A DNA stretch of 64,000 nt from Pelargonium x hortorum (taxonomy: Eukaryota; Streptophyta; Magnoliopsida; Geraniales; Geraniaceae), in NCBI GenBank assembly GCA_036897525.1, contig JAYMTJ010000014.1, forward strand, positions 88,791 to 152,790. The letters are read 5' to 3'. Below, in pieces: positions 11,340 to 22,500 of the stretch; position 1 is the first letter of the stretch, and every line of letters begins with the position of its first letter. The position numbers and the translations under genes are program-made. The notes beneath the pieces were generated by a model. That model was not told the DNA's origin and searched no databases. It was given only the letters and a program-made list of their open reading frames with translations.

Positions 11340-11810
11340 AGCTCTAAGGTTTTTCTTAGTTATTGCGTATGAGTATGAAGACTAAGAGGTATGGTATGCA
11401 GAACAAGTAATGAGTAAGAAGAAAGCTCCTTGCAAAAAAAAGTCTAGCTAAACAAGTTATGAAAGTAAGTCCAATTGGTCAAGAAGTTCAGAATAAGAAA
11501 CTATAGAAGTTGAGTAAGTCAGTTTCTTTTATGTTATGTTTCCAGGTTTCCTCGGATAGTGAAAGACATAAATTCTGAAGTCTAAATAAAATAATTGAAG
11601 TGGAAGTCCGGCCTTTCTGGTCTTAAAGAGTGTACTTGATACTATAGCCTTAACCTTCTTCGGATGCACTCTGTCTCTGGCTGTAACATAGAAGCCCTCA
11701 ATATTCTCCTAATGCTCTAACCTCCCCATTTTCGATAAACACATAAGGCAATGAGGATCCTTAATTATCCTTAACTATAAGGACTATCTCCAGTCTCTAG
11801 TAATACAACA
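11340..11810 (+). repeat. Dispersed repeat, copy 1
   Basis: This copy pairs with 56415-56860 in the same orientation. A 22-base stretch at 11650-11671 is identical to 56720-56741 (core CTTCTTCGGATGCACTC). By base composition alone I estimate that fewer than 0.01 such pairs would be expected by chance. On either side the two copies remain alignable with indels: AGCTCCT and AAGTCTAGCT upstream (11427-11449), then AAACAAGTTA, then AAGTCC before the core, and CTCAA, TTCTCC/TTCTTC, CTCC, CGATAAA and GGCAATGAGG/GGCAAGAGG after it. No coding product, terminal repeat or target duplication was recognised. Confidence 0.65.
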
Positions 11811-12060
11811 ACAACAACAAAGTATAGAATACTCTAATTACCCCACCAAATGTAGTAGTACATATAAGACCTCTCTCTACAGTAAGTCCCATAAGACAAG
11901 GACCCTCGCACAGGTCTACTCATAAGACGATTGCCGCTATAAAGGTAGGCTAGACTGAGAAGAAAGGTAGAAGCCTGCCAATATAGCTCATAATTTATAA
12001 GATAGGTCTAGGCCGTAGCTATGATACAGAGCAGACAAGACTCTAGAAGAAAAAGGGGGT
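11757..12060 (+). other. Purine-rich patch with CAA run
   Basis: Rich in A and G on the + strand. A frame opens just after a TGA at about 11755 and runs about 60 codons to a TAA near 11928, passing through five in-frame CAA codons at 11806-11820. The translation is rich in Lys, Ser, Tyr and Gln and unrecognised. Similar words (CATAAGAC and relatives) recur four times between 11855 and 12000. It could be a decayed mobile-element coding segment, but nothing identifies a family. Confidence 0.3.
11806..11820 (+). repeat. CAA microsatellite, 5 units
   Basis: Five perfect CAA units inside the purine-rich patch. Confidence 0.9.
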
Positions 12061-12083
12061 GTTTAAAGCTACTTTGTTAGTGT

Positions 12084-12127
12084 TTTTCCTGTATTTGTAG
12101 AACTATTTTCCTGTATTTGTAGAACTA
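12084..12127 (+). repeat. Perfect 22-bp tandem duplication
   Basis: Two identical adjacent 22-base units, 12084-12105 and 12106-12127, each beginning TTTTCCTGTATTTG and ending GAACTA. The perfect identity implies a recent slippage or recombination event in an otherwise diverged region. Confidence 0.95.
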
Positions 12128-12214
12128 AATAATATAAAAATCAATAAGTAAGGAAACTCAGTGTCTAAAGTAAGTTACTGAGTGCTATCGTACATACATA
12201 AGAGGCACATATCT

Positions 12215-12282
12215 TGGCTGCCTCATTTTCAAGTAAAGCAGATTAATTGAAAAGGAATGTCGTCGGTTCAAGTTCAAATCGT
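12215..12282 (+). pseudogene. tRNA-like relic with doubled T-loop
   Basis: GGTTCAAGTTCAAATC at 12265-12280 looks like a T-loop in which GTTCA has been duplicated. Upstream, TTGAAAA at about 12247-12253 sits near the position of a Phe-type GAA anticodon loop, but its stem does not pair. A similar doubled T-loop occurs at 31923-31940. Confidence 0.3.
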
Positions 12283-13475
12283 GTAATGTAATAAAGAATA
12301 GGGTTTTCTAGGGGGCCTTCATTAGGCAAAAACAATTGGGCTCTCGCCTTATTGACACATTTCGATCTTGTATATAATATATATAGTAGGTGCACTTCTG
12401 TACTTTTTCTTATCCCTGTTTGCTTGCATGGGTTAAAAAAGGGAGAGTTCCTATCCAGATTCTAAGATAATACATAAATAAAGGGTCCGCGGTAAAACTT
12501 GCACTCTTCTAGATTCTTTAAATAAATTAAGATTCAGCATTGCGTTTATAAATTGCTCGAGACTTCCGTAACTAGCTAAAGGAGGTTTTTTAAAAGCTAC
12601 CACGAACCTGCGAGGCATTAGATATAGAGTATCCTTCTGGACTCGGTTATTTTTGTAGTATCCACCACAAGAATTCAAAGGAAAACGGATTGGCAATTCT
12701 GCAGGTTTTTATAAGGGTCCAGGGGTTTTAAGTGAAAGTTTTCTGCAGTATGTATAGGGCCTCTTGTAAATGAAAAGTATCTGGTACCCGAATTGTAATA
12801 AACTAAGTTAGAAATCAAAATTGTAGCTAATCTTGACTTAGGTAAGTCTCAAATGTTAATAGGCTTTTTTTATTTCCTGATATTCGGGTTTTCCTACTTT
12901 AAACTTTAATTTGGTACTGGATGAAGTTCGGCCCTTCCCTTTTTTGTTTGTACTAGCGAGAGCCCCGCAAACTAAAGAGATTCGTTACATTTCCTCGGTG
13001 CAGCTCTAATAGAAGTGGGAAAGTGTTGAGCAAGAATAAGACTTTTCTTTAACTCAAGCCTTTTTATTATCCGTTCGAAGGGGCCAGAGTTTAGAGGTTC
13101 CTTGTAGTTTAGTAATTAACAAGTATTGTGGTGGGGTGGGTCCTTCCGCTTTTGTAAAAATAAGTTAAGTTAAGCTTTGACTTGGTTTACGTTCTACGAC
13201 TTTTTCAGAGTTATCTTTTTTCTACATTACTTTGGGGTTCAACACCTTTTGCCTTATATCCTTATATTAAGATAGATAGGAGATAACACCCCTGAAGAGG
13301 GCCGGGTAATAGAGATTTATTTAGTTAAAAAGAAGTTCATTAAGATTTCAGAGGTTAGGCGTTAAAATACCTTCTTGTAATTAGTAAACCCGCTTAACTT
13401 CTGTTGAGTTGCTGAATAATAAAAAAAAAATATGGGTGGCTTTTCTTTTAGTAGTTTTTTACTATGCTTACTCGG

Positions 13476-13545
13476 AACTACAACTCGATTTTGAACCTGC
13501 GACTCTTGCTTTTTCGTAGGTTCGCACATATCCCAAGAGTGTCCT
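13476..13545 (-). pseudogene. tRNA-like T-arm relic
   Basis: On the minus strand GTCGCAGGTTCAAAATCGAG contains a T-loop-like GGTTCAAAATC (complement of 13484-13497). The preceding 25 bases show no paired anticodon arm. It is probably a decayed fragment. Confidence 0.2.
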
Positions 13546-15384
13546 TTTAAAGGGAGAGGTTTGAGTGAGATTAGAAAGACTATGGCCATCTCTTATTCCT
13601 CGGGTAACTCCTTTTTCTTTCTTTCTTTTCAAGGACTTCCATATTCAATGCAATGACTTTAGGCAAATAAACTATATTATAGGTTCCTTTTTGGTATTAA
13701 CATAACTTCATTTTGGACTCCACACGTAATTTTGAAAAGTAGCCTCAGGGTCACGTAAATTCTTTTGCTTAACAAGATTAAGGTTAGATAATCCTGAATT
13801 GACCAAAAACCAAAAATCTTTAATCAGAAATTCGAAAGGATGTGTAGAGTTTATGTAACTACAAAAGGCTAAAGCGTACTTTGTTTGGGTGCCCTATTAG
13901 TAGGACCTAAACGAAGCTAAGCATACAAAAAAATTAAGAAAAAATAGATCACATCAGGACTTATAAGAAAACGCTTTTGGCAGTCTCTATATTAAAACTC
14001 TTACGCATTGCTTGCAGGTATATTCCTTTTGTATATATCCCGTTATGAGATTCTAGATTATTGATATAGCCTTTATATTAATTAGGTTACTTTTTTTACA
14101 AATGAGGAGTTATCTGCCTTACCGTAGGACAACTAATACGAATCCTTTGCCGGGTACTCTGTTATTTAGACTCGATCTTGGTATGCTAAAAAGGGAGCGC
14201 TCCTACCATCAAGCCATCAAGAGTAAAAGAATCCGGTCAACCAGAAAGGTAGGATTACCCCGGTTCCACTAGAGTCTAATTCTAAAAACAATAAGTCAAA
14301 TTCTTTAAAAGTCGATACTTTACCAACGAGTTTCCAAAAGCCTGATGGATTACAAAACCGATTGTAAGGCCCCTTCCTATCTTTCTATCTTTAAACTACC
14401 GCGTCCAGCAGTAAAAAAAGAGTACTACAAGCTCCAAATCTATACAAAATAATACTTGTATTGGTTATAGATAATTGGGTCAGCTAAACATACTTTTACT
14501 TACTAAGTTCCAAAAGGATTCGGTGCTTTTTGTTGTCATTTTCTTTCGAAGATATCTCCAGTACCCTAGGGTCGATACTTTGTCAATTTTTGGTACTAGG
14601 AATCTTAACCATCTTTAATAGTACTGAAATGTGTGCTCTATATAATATCTAATCTTTAGAAGTATCAAAGTTGCGCGGTTTATTCATGAATTTCTTGGTA
14701 TTACACTTAAAAGAAGTTTCAATGTAATGGGGTGCTCCTTCTCTTAATATTGATTATCACTAGACGAATGTAGTATTGAGGATACTTGTATAAAAAGAAA
14801 AATGGGGTTCTCTTCAGCTTTATATGTAGCTGCTTTGGGAGCCCCTAAAGTCCCAGTGTTGTAACAAAAGTAAATAGATAAAGATCCTGAGTTGTCCATA
14901 TTCAATCAGTTTTCTTATTCCTTACTTTACTTTTTATACTCAAAGTAGTTGCTTATGTAACCCCAAAAAGGAACTCAAGCTAAAATCTACGAGTATCTCA
15001 GTATTAGTCATATCTGTTTAGGTGAGAGAAAGTTGACTTCTTTAAACCTTATAAGCTTATTCAGCCTCTCACTTACTGTTAAATATCTGAAGTTGATCCG
15101 TGAAAAAGCTACAAAAAAGGATTCTAAAAATGCTTATATCTTATACAAGGATTAAGAAAAGTTTCTGCCCCTTATTTTGTTTTCAAATTTTGAGTTGATC
15201 TGGATCCTTTATTCAGGTAAAAGGAACTATATGATAAAGGATTTTATTCTAATGCAAAAATAAGTATCTCGAGTACATACCAAAAGTTAATAACCCTTCC
15301 TAGAGCCTTTTCTTAGAAGAGTGAATTCCAGTATTCTTGCAAGCCCTGTAACTAAGACTAATATAAAGTTTATGGCCTGTAGCC

Positions 15385-15450
15385 TACGAGGTTTTGAACC
15401 TTCCTACTTGGGTCTGTGTACTTTAATTTACCGGTATTTTAAGGCCTTAG
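15385..15450 (-). pseudogene. tRNA-like T-arm relic
   Basis: Minus-strand GGAAGGTTCAAAACCTCG gives a T-arm with three pairs at best. The upstream sequence cannot be folded into a convincing D-arm or anticodon arm. Confidence 0.2.
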
Positions 15451-15921
15451 TTATTTAGAAATGTTATATAAACTATTAATCCAAAACTCCAACTAAAAAT
15501 TAGAAACTCCTACCTACAAGAAACACTATCCAGTTAGACTTCGGGTGATGTAACTCAACAAATGCTACGCGAGCGTAAAAAGTTCAAAAGAATAAGAAAT
15601 TCCAAGACTTTCTGCTATAAAAGAACTCCTTTAATTAGAAATCCTGTAAGACCTTTCAAAATCGGGTGGATACTCTCAATTTTACTGAAAGTGAGTCCTA
15701 GAGCAGAAAAACTTTTAGGAAACCCTAAGTTCTGCTAAGTTTAATGCGAGGGGGAATTCTCAGTATTTATAAAATAGAGAACCCTTAATTGATAATTTTA
15801 TAATAAAGAAAGCATTAAAAACCAAAAACACGTTAGAATACACCTTTAAGAATCCTACAGAGGTACCTTAACGAAACGTTATTGGTTTAATAACAGGAGT
15901 CCCCTCTTATATTTCAATATA

Positions 15922-15995
15922 ACTGGACTTGAACCTACACAAATGCTACTGACTTCTAAACGCCCAAACCCGCTTAATGTGTCTCGGGGGATACA
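15922..15995 (-). pseudogene. tRNA-like relic with good T-arm
   Basis: On the minus strand the T-arm GTAGG-TTCAAGT-CCAGT pairs at four of five positions (complement of 15925-15935 and flanks). An anticodon-like loop TTTAGAA lies upstream, giving anticodon TAG (Leu codon CUA), but the flanking stem GGGCG/GTCAG is mostly unpaired, and no acceptor stem is found. Confidence 0.3.
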
Positions 15996-17879
15996 AAAGG
16001 ACTTGTTCCCAATTGGAAAATACCTAGATTCATAAGCTACGTTAGGTACATATACTAAACTCAAAACTCTACAGGACTCTACTCGCTTATTACTGGAACT
16101 GTCTAACATCTACCAATATTCCCGGTATTTCCAGAAACGTTCCTCTCTTCAAAAAGTTAAGGAATCCTTAAACCTCGCCGCTTCCATGAGTGCTTTTGGA
16201 GTATATACTCTTATATTTGTAAAACTCTTCTCAAGGACTCATAAAGGGACCTGTTTTGTTTAATTTAATACAGAAAAAAGAAATTGAGTCTTAAAGACTT
16301 ACTAGGGAACTCCTACTTCCTGATGCATCTTTTATAGACTCTATACAAGCTACTAAATTACTATTATGAAATTCCTAAAAGCCTTGGAAATCCCATAAAA
16401 AACTTCTCTTTTCATTTTACAAAGTCCCTATAGAAGAACTCTACAATATTGGGGTTGTTCTTTCTCAAAGATCTCAAAAAGGAGTTTTAGAGCTGTCTTT
16501 GACTTGCAATATGGTATTATTAGTTAAGTTTTAAGGGAATTACCAAAGCTTTGGTTTCCTTTGCCGCTTAATACACTTTTAAGGACGGAAAGAAATAAGC
16601 CGTTTCTAAAGAAATTTCCATTATCCTATTGTTTAGGGATAGCGAGGGTACTTCTGTTTTGAAAAGTCTAATTTAGGCGGCCTAAGAACTCCCTAAGCAA
16701 TGCACGAAGACTCTCTTTTTTAATAGAAAAAAAGCGATAAGTATTAGGTTTTATGCATTGGTAATATAGGTCCTGAGTAATGTATTAATACTAGAGTCTG
16801 GGAAAGATTTTTGGATGTTAGCAGATGCTATTTACTTTTGTAATATAATTTCAAAATCTCTCAATAGATTCTCTCTGGGTATAGTATACTTTGCCTACTC
16901 ATTCAGACTGGTTGAAAGAAAACTAGAATACACTCCAATTTTAGAATTGTATCAATAACGAGACAGACCCCTTATGGATTGCAAAACTTTCTCGATAAGA
17001 TAGAACTCAATCGATATTATCTGAGTAAGAAGATTCACACAAATAGGGGCCTTTGATCTAAAGAAAGGGGGCCTTTGTACTTATATATAGTAGTGAACCT
17101 TGCCTTGTCATACCTAAACATTCTTCGGTTCGGGGGTACTCCTATCTACCCATAAGTTATAGAGAGTTATAGAACAAAGAGGGATGCCTCTTAGTTTACC
17201 ACGAACTTAAACTTAACTGGAGTTATGCAGTACTAGGATTATCTTAGTATTTATGAGTAGAGTCTTCTTAATATTTTAAAGGGTCAAGGGTTGCCCTTAT
17301 ATAGTGAACAGTCATTTTTATTATATGCTTTGTACAAGTACTTATGTTAAGTAGAGAAAAGAAAAAGTTTTTAGGGAGGGAGTGCACCTGGATTGTCGAG
17401 AGATATACACTTTTGAAGTATACGCTTATGATTGAAATCGAGAGTTCGTCCTTGTGCAGTTCGATTCAACGAGACGAGTTAAACGCCTTGAAAGGAATCT
17501 CGGATAACTTACTTATGATTAGGTGACTCTTTCGATAACCCCTAAAAAGTAGATTCTGTGTAAGTCAAACGAAGGCGTTTCCTGTTTAGTCAATTAAGGA
17601 TCTTTCTTACATTTGGTTATTATAACTGAATAAATTATGCTTCTGAGCAATGAAGGAACTCAAAATATCTAATATATAATATTAATAAACTGAAAAAGTA
17701 GGAGTATAAAAAAGAGAGTAAGCTAGAAAGATTTACGAATTTATATAACATTAAGAAATCCTGCCTTAGTACTACATTCTTAAGCGGGTAATATAAGAAA
17801 ATCACTTACATAGTTACATAGAAAGACTTTAGTTTATTTCTAGCTAATATATTAGTCTTGCTTGCTTGATATAACAAAT

Positions 17880-18580
17880 TTCTTGTGTAACCAGTTTATA
17901 CAAAGTCTGAACCAAGAAAGCAGAAACCCAAACAACCATGAATTAGGACAGAAACCAATGGGTTCATTGCCTATTCTAAGAGGAAGGGTAAAAAGATCCT
18001 TATAGACAGACCACTATGGTTTAGGAGTTGGTGATTGATTAGAGATAGACCACTGAGTATGCTTCTTAGGTTTAGGATTTAGAACCCACTTGTTAGCTAT
18101 CAGGTTTTCTATTCCTGTTTCTATTTGTTGTTAGATTCATGTCTTGTTTTGTTCCTTTGTTTTTCATTGAAACCGGAATCACTTAATAGAAATAGATCTT
18201 AGCTCTTCTTGTATCTTGTATACAGAACTTATAGATAGGCTCATACAGCTCAGTTGGTAGAGCACTGGTGAGTTTGCTCGTCATGCGTGGGTTCGAGTCG
18301 GCTCATTACTGGGGTGCAGAATGGCACTCATTTGCATCCAATTTCATCTTCATATAGTAGAAAGTCTCCATTGAAGATCTTTCTCTGCCTAAGATCAGGA
18401 CACTCTTGACTTTTGTCAGTTCCTTTCTGAATCCGGGAACTCCGAAAAGCTTTGTAGAAATGAGAGGTTATCTATGATTATACTAACCACAAGGGTGACT
18501 ATAGAACTCCTACTTAAGGCCTCGCCAACCTTGATAAGAGACCCTGGCAAGCTTAAGCAGCTTGTTCCACCGGACACTAT
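17880..18580. other. Class B island (normal CpA/TpG)
   Basis: The composition changes here: TpG and CpA are common and TpA is not in excess, unlike the flanks. The texture resembles plant mitochondrial intergenic DNA. It contains the tRNA-like element at 18238-18312 and no recognisable coding sequence. Boundaries are approximate. Confidence 0.5.
18238..18312 (+). pseudogene. tRNA-like element, strong D-arm and T-loop
   Basis: The D-arm CAGCTCAGTTGGTAGAGC (18246-18263) is canonical and GGTTCGAGTC (18290-18299) is a canonical T-loop. The T-stem GTGGG/CGGCT does not pair, and the anticodon arm between them is not a clean 5-bp stem. Instead of an inverted acceptor stem, GGCTCAT is repeated in the same orientation at both ends. 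I cannot assign an amino acid. It is probably a rearranged or recombined tRNA copy. Confidence 0.45.
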
Positions 18581-18589
18581 ACTACATTT

Positions 18590-18990
18590 ATGAGACCTTA
18601 TCTAATAATAGAACTAAAGCATTACTCTTATCCTATAGACTATTTCTACTCTAATAGAATAGTAATTAATAAAGAACTACAATAGAATGCAATAGCGCTG
18701 CACTCCCCACTATAAGAGTAAGACAGCTGCTAGAAAGACTAAGAAGAAGAGTCTAGCTCAATAGCTCATAAAGACTCCTAAGACTTAGATTAGAGGTATT
18801 ACAAAAAACAAGCAACAAGTAAGGAGGAGAGGGTATCAAGACAGGTAATACAATACTTAACTCTTAATCTGAAATAAATAACATGTTATAGAACAAGAAT
18901 AAATAATACTACAATAAGTTTATAAAGAATTAAATGAAAAGATTTCTTTATTAGAATTAGAGCAAATAAATTATAGAGCCTATGACAAGT
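18590..18990 (+). repeat. Purine-rich patch with repeat-family words
   Basis: Strongly A- and G-rich on the + strand. AGTCTAGCT at 18750-18758 is also found at 11441-11449 and 56475-56483, and is followed here and in the 56 kb copy by GCT, ATAA and GACTCCTA in order. A + frame through 18706-18830 would encode a Lys- and Gln-rich segment if TAA and TAG were read through, but nothing was identified. Membership of the dispersed repeat family is an inference. Confidence 0.35.
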
Positions 18991-21900
18991 TCAGAAATCC
19001 ATTTGTTATTTAGACTCTTGACTCATAAACTCTGAGCAGTTTATTGCTTTTTACACAAATTTTATTATAGTCCTGAGAAAGATGATTAAGAAAAGAATTC
19101 CCTGTTTGTTGTTTTAGCGTGATATCACCTGGTGGCTACAACTATGTATACTACAAATCAACCTAAGTAGATCCATAATGAATGTTTGTTACATTTCAAA
19201 TTGACTTTGTTAGGGAAGCATTACTAAATGGAGAATTGATTTATCTTTTACGTCTATGAATTTCTTAGTTTCAGTAGGATGTAACAGAATTTTATAAGAG
19301 TACGCTTTATTGTACAAGCAATTCTGGAAGTTTTTATACTAAAAAAGGGAAGGTATAAGACGTATAAAGTTTCTTTGTGTTAGTTGGGGAACTTGAGCTT
19401 TCTGTCCCCGAAAAGCAACTCTATTAAATTAATACAGACGAGTAGCCTAATTGAAGAAACGTCCTGTTTGGCAAGAATCCTTTATTGGTTACATCTTTTT
19501 ATTCCTAGGTTTCTGTTTCTATTTTTAGAAGGGTTTACTATATAATTAGTATCTTAATCTTAGGCCTCTTTCTTTATGATATAAGGTTCCGGTGAAGCTA
19601 GTGTATTCATTACTTTAGGATAAGATATAAACAGTCTCTTTATTCAGTCTTCCTAATATTCTTCTGTAGCTGAAGGTAATGAAACTTGATTAGAGAGCTT
19701 GATTCCGATAGGTGCTTGACTCTTGCTATACCATCACCGGAAATGTCATTAGAAAGCTTTCTCTGACAATTCTAGTTTGAGTTTTAGGTGTTCCTTAAGT
19801 TAGAATTCGTTGGAGAGTGAGCAATGCTCATAGGATTTTTTGTAATTGAGAAGACAGTGCGAGATTAAGAGCTCTTATTTCACTACTCTAAAAGATTACT
19901 GGTAATAAAATAACAAGGGGTTGGACAAGAATAATATAGCACATCACTGTTGTTGAATACTAACTAAAACTTATTGCCAACTACCTAGACTGGAAATCCT
20001 GCTATTAAAAAAGCATAGTAAAGATATGTAGTAATTCTTTATTTCGGTTTTTTTGGAACATAAACAGTTATTGTTATTGAGATTCATTATTAAAGCCTTT
20101 TTAAGGAACAAAACATAGCCAGTAAACCCCAGAAAATACAACCTTTTATTAATTAAATTAAAGTCTATCTCCCAAAAACTCTGCCTGTTAAATACAGGGC
20201 ACATAAAGGAAGCTTAGCAAAAGAGGAGAGGACATAAGGTTTTAACTCGGTAGTAAAAAAGGGAAGAAATCCAACAAACAGTATTTAGCTTAGACTTTAT
20301 TATAAGTGGCTAACCAACCCTGGCTGGAATAGCTATTCGAGGTTACGGTTTAAACAAATGGGGTATCCGCTCAAGATTGAGGTGAGGACAAAACGAAAAA
20401 TAACTCAGAGAAATCGAATTTCAGGAAAAGAAGCACAACTTCACAATAAACAAGAAAACTGCTAACGCCGCTTTGAAGCAAGAGAACTAAATAAACCTAT
20501 AATTACTCAATATCACACTTTTGTTATTACTTAATTTTCTTATCAGGTTTTCTTTCTCCCTCCTTCTGAAATTTAACTAAAAGACTTCTGATTTATCACT
20601 TCTTTACAGGGCTATTTGTGTATATGTACCAAGACAATGTGATTTTCCACAAGGAAAATTGGACATGCACCCCAATAAGATAAAGGAGTGCAATTAAATA
20701 CAACTTCTCCAGTAGTAGCAGTATATTAAAATCAAAACTCAAAAGTAAATGAGAGCGGTTCACCAATCCTTATTTTAACTTCTAACTAACTTAACTCCGG
20801 AGTCCTGCCCATGTAAACTTTTTAGTACCTGCTCACATCCTCATTGGACACCCAGACAAGACTTGAATGACTCATTTCTCAATTTTAGTCTCTTGTAAAA
20901 TCGCCCTTATGCACACCCCTTGTTATTCGCAGTACTTACTTTATTTTGGACAAAGTAGGAATACTCTCACAAAACTAAACTAACCCATGAGTCTAAACGG
21001 TAATTTCGAGTTTGGGAGCTTACTTTGTATTGTACTACAAGCAGTCAATACGGAATATTTGTTACTTTCAAACGAGTTAAAAGAAAAGAACGCCGCTAAA
21101 ATTGCAGATGCAAAACGACTTATGAGGTCCCTAAATGTATGAAACAAAAAGGGCTGGGTTATAGTCATTTTACAAGAAAGGGATTCAAAATACTTAACAA
21201 AACAAAGGATTCATAAGTAATATAGTTCCAATACCGATACCGGGATAATTCTTGCCGAATTCAATTCAGTACACTGGAATACATTTCTTTTATTATGCTA
21301 TGCTCTATCTATTTATTATTCCCAACTGCGGAACTCCTTGTTTTTTTCAATCCTAGGCTGCTCCTTTTTCCTGTTTATATATTGGCCGATGTCTTTAAGA
21401 GTCAAACTTGATGTAACAATATGCAAGCAAATTAGAGATGCAAACCCTTTGTGTATAATCACTTCATTTCTATTTTTTCTAAAGGAATTCCATAAGGAGT
21501 ACAAAGCCCGCTCTCGTTTCTTAAGTAGTCTTATCCATATTTTAGAGGTAATTAGACACCAATAATACTGGGAAACCCCTTAAGAATGTCTTAATTCTTA
21601 GGTGTTGGATAGCTTTTTGGCAACTGGTACTCATAAATATTCCTTGGTATTTAAGTTGACAAACCGGTTTTATTTTAGGCTTTTTCCGGAATACTTTCCT
21701 TCCGAGATTTCGCTCTAACTTTATCTATTTGAATTTCTACTCTTCAAGGGCTCTAGTAGTCCTGTCCTGTTTTTTGGTAAACGGTATATAATATTTTCCT
21801 TTCTCGATAAGAGGCTCTAACTAGAATTTCCGTACAAAGAGTTTTTTATCTACTTTGCTTACTCTAAAGGGTTCCGTAGGTTTTTACTCGAGTTTAAGAT

Positions 21901-22454
21901 TGAATTTTTGCGAAAAGAGCATATCCGGATCTTATTATTCAGTTAGTACCTTGTAGCTGCTAGGTATATTGGTAAAAAAGTAGTTTTAAAATATTCAATT
22001 TGTCTATCTCGAAGGAAAAAGATAGTTACATATCCTCGCGCAGGAAGTAATAAAAAGTAATAGGTTTTTTAATTATATAGAATTCTTCTTCTATCCATTT
22101 TAAGGAATAGAATAACAAATTGATTTCAAATCTTATCTAACCTAAAAGCACCTCTAAAAAAACCTACTAAGGACTTCCTTAGAGAAAGCTATAAAAGTCA
22201 CTCCATTTATCTAGAAAAAGTCTGTTATAACCTATTTCCTGCTCTGCTGTATAACAATCTTAATTTTTCTTACTACATTGGGATATCAATACTCCAAATG
22301 AAAATAATCCTAGGGCTTACCAACAAAGGTAAACGGGGGCTGCCTAAATTGTACTCCCACCTTAATTACTGAGAAAGGAAAAAGTACCCAGGGTTTTAGT
22401 TATAGGATAGAGATAAGACTGATAAGGTAAATAATATTAGTTATTTATTCGATT

Positions 22455-22500
22455 AGCTCTGTGCACGTTGGATTCGACCTTTAACTAAGCGAAACAAAAG
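22455..22500 (-). pseudogene. Weak tRNA T-arm motif
   Basis: Minus-strand AGGTCGAATCC (complement of 22470-22480) resembles a T-loop with one base altered. No other arm was found. Confidence 0.15.

Larger units (their letters stand above)
12130..17880. other. Gene-free AT-rich background with T-arm relics
   Basis: No gene is supported. Five tRNA-like motifs are seen (12215-12282 +; 13476-13545, 15385-15450 and 15922-15995 on the minus strand; and a weak one elsewhere). A 10-base perfect palindrome GGAGCGCTCC is at 14194-14203. A short direct repeat GGGGCCTTTG is at 17046-17055 and 17068-17077. The open frame at 17344-17526 (60 codons) is unrecognised. Confidence 0.65.

Noticed and set aside
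18706-18790. Lys/Arg-rich reading reminiscent of a histone H3 tail
   Set aside because: The resemblance depends on reading TAG as Gln and on gaps. Such composition arises easily in purine-rich DNA.
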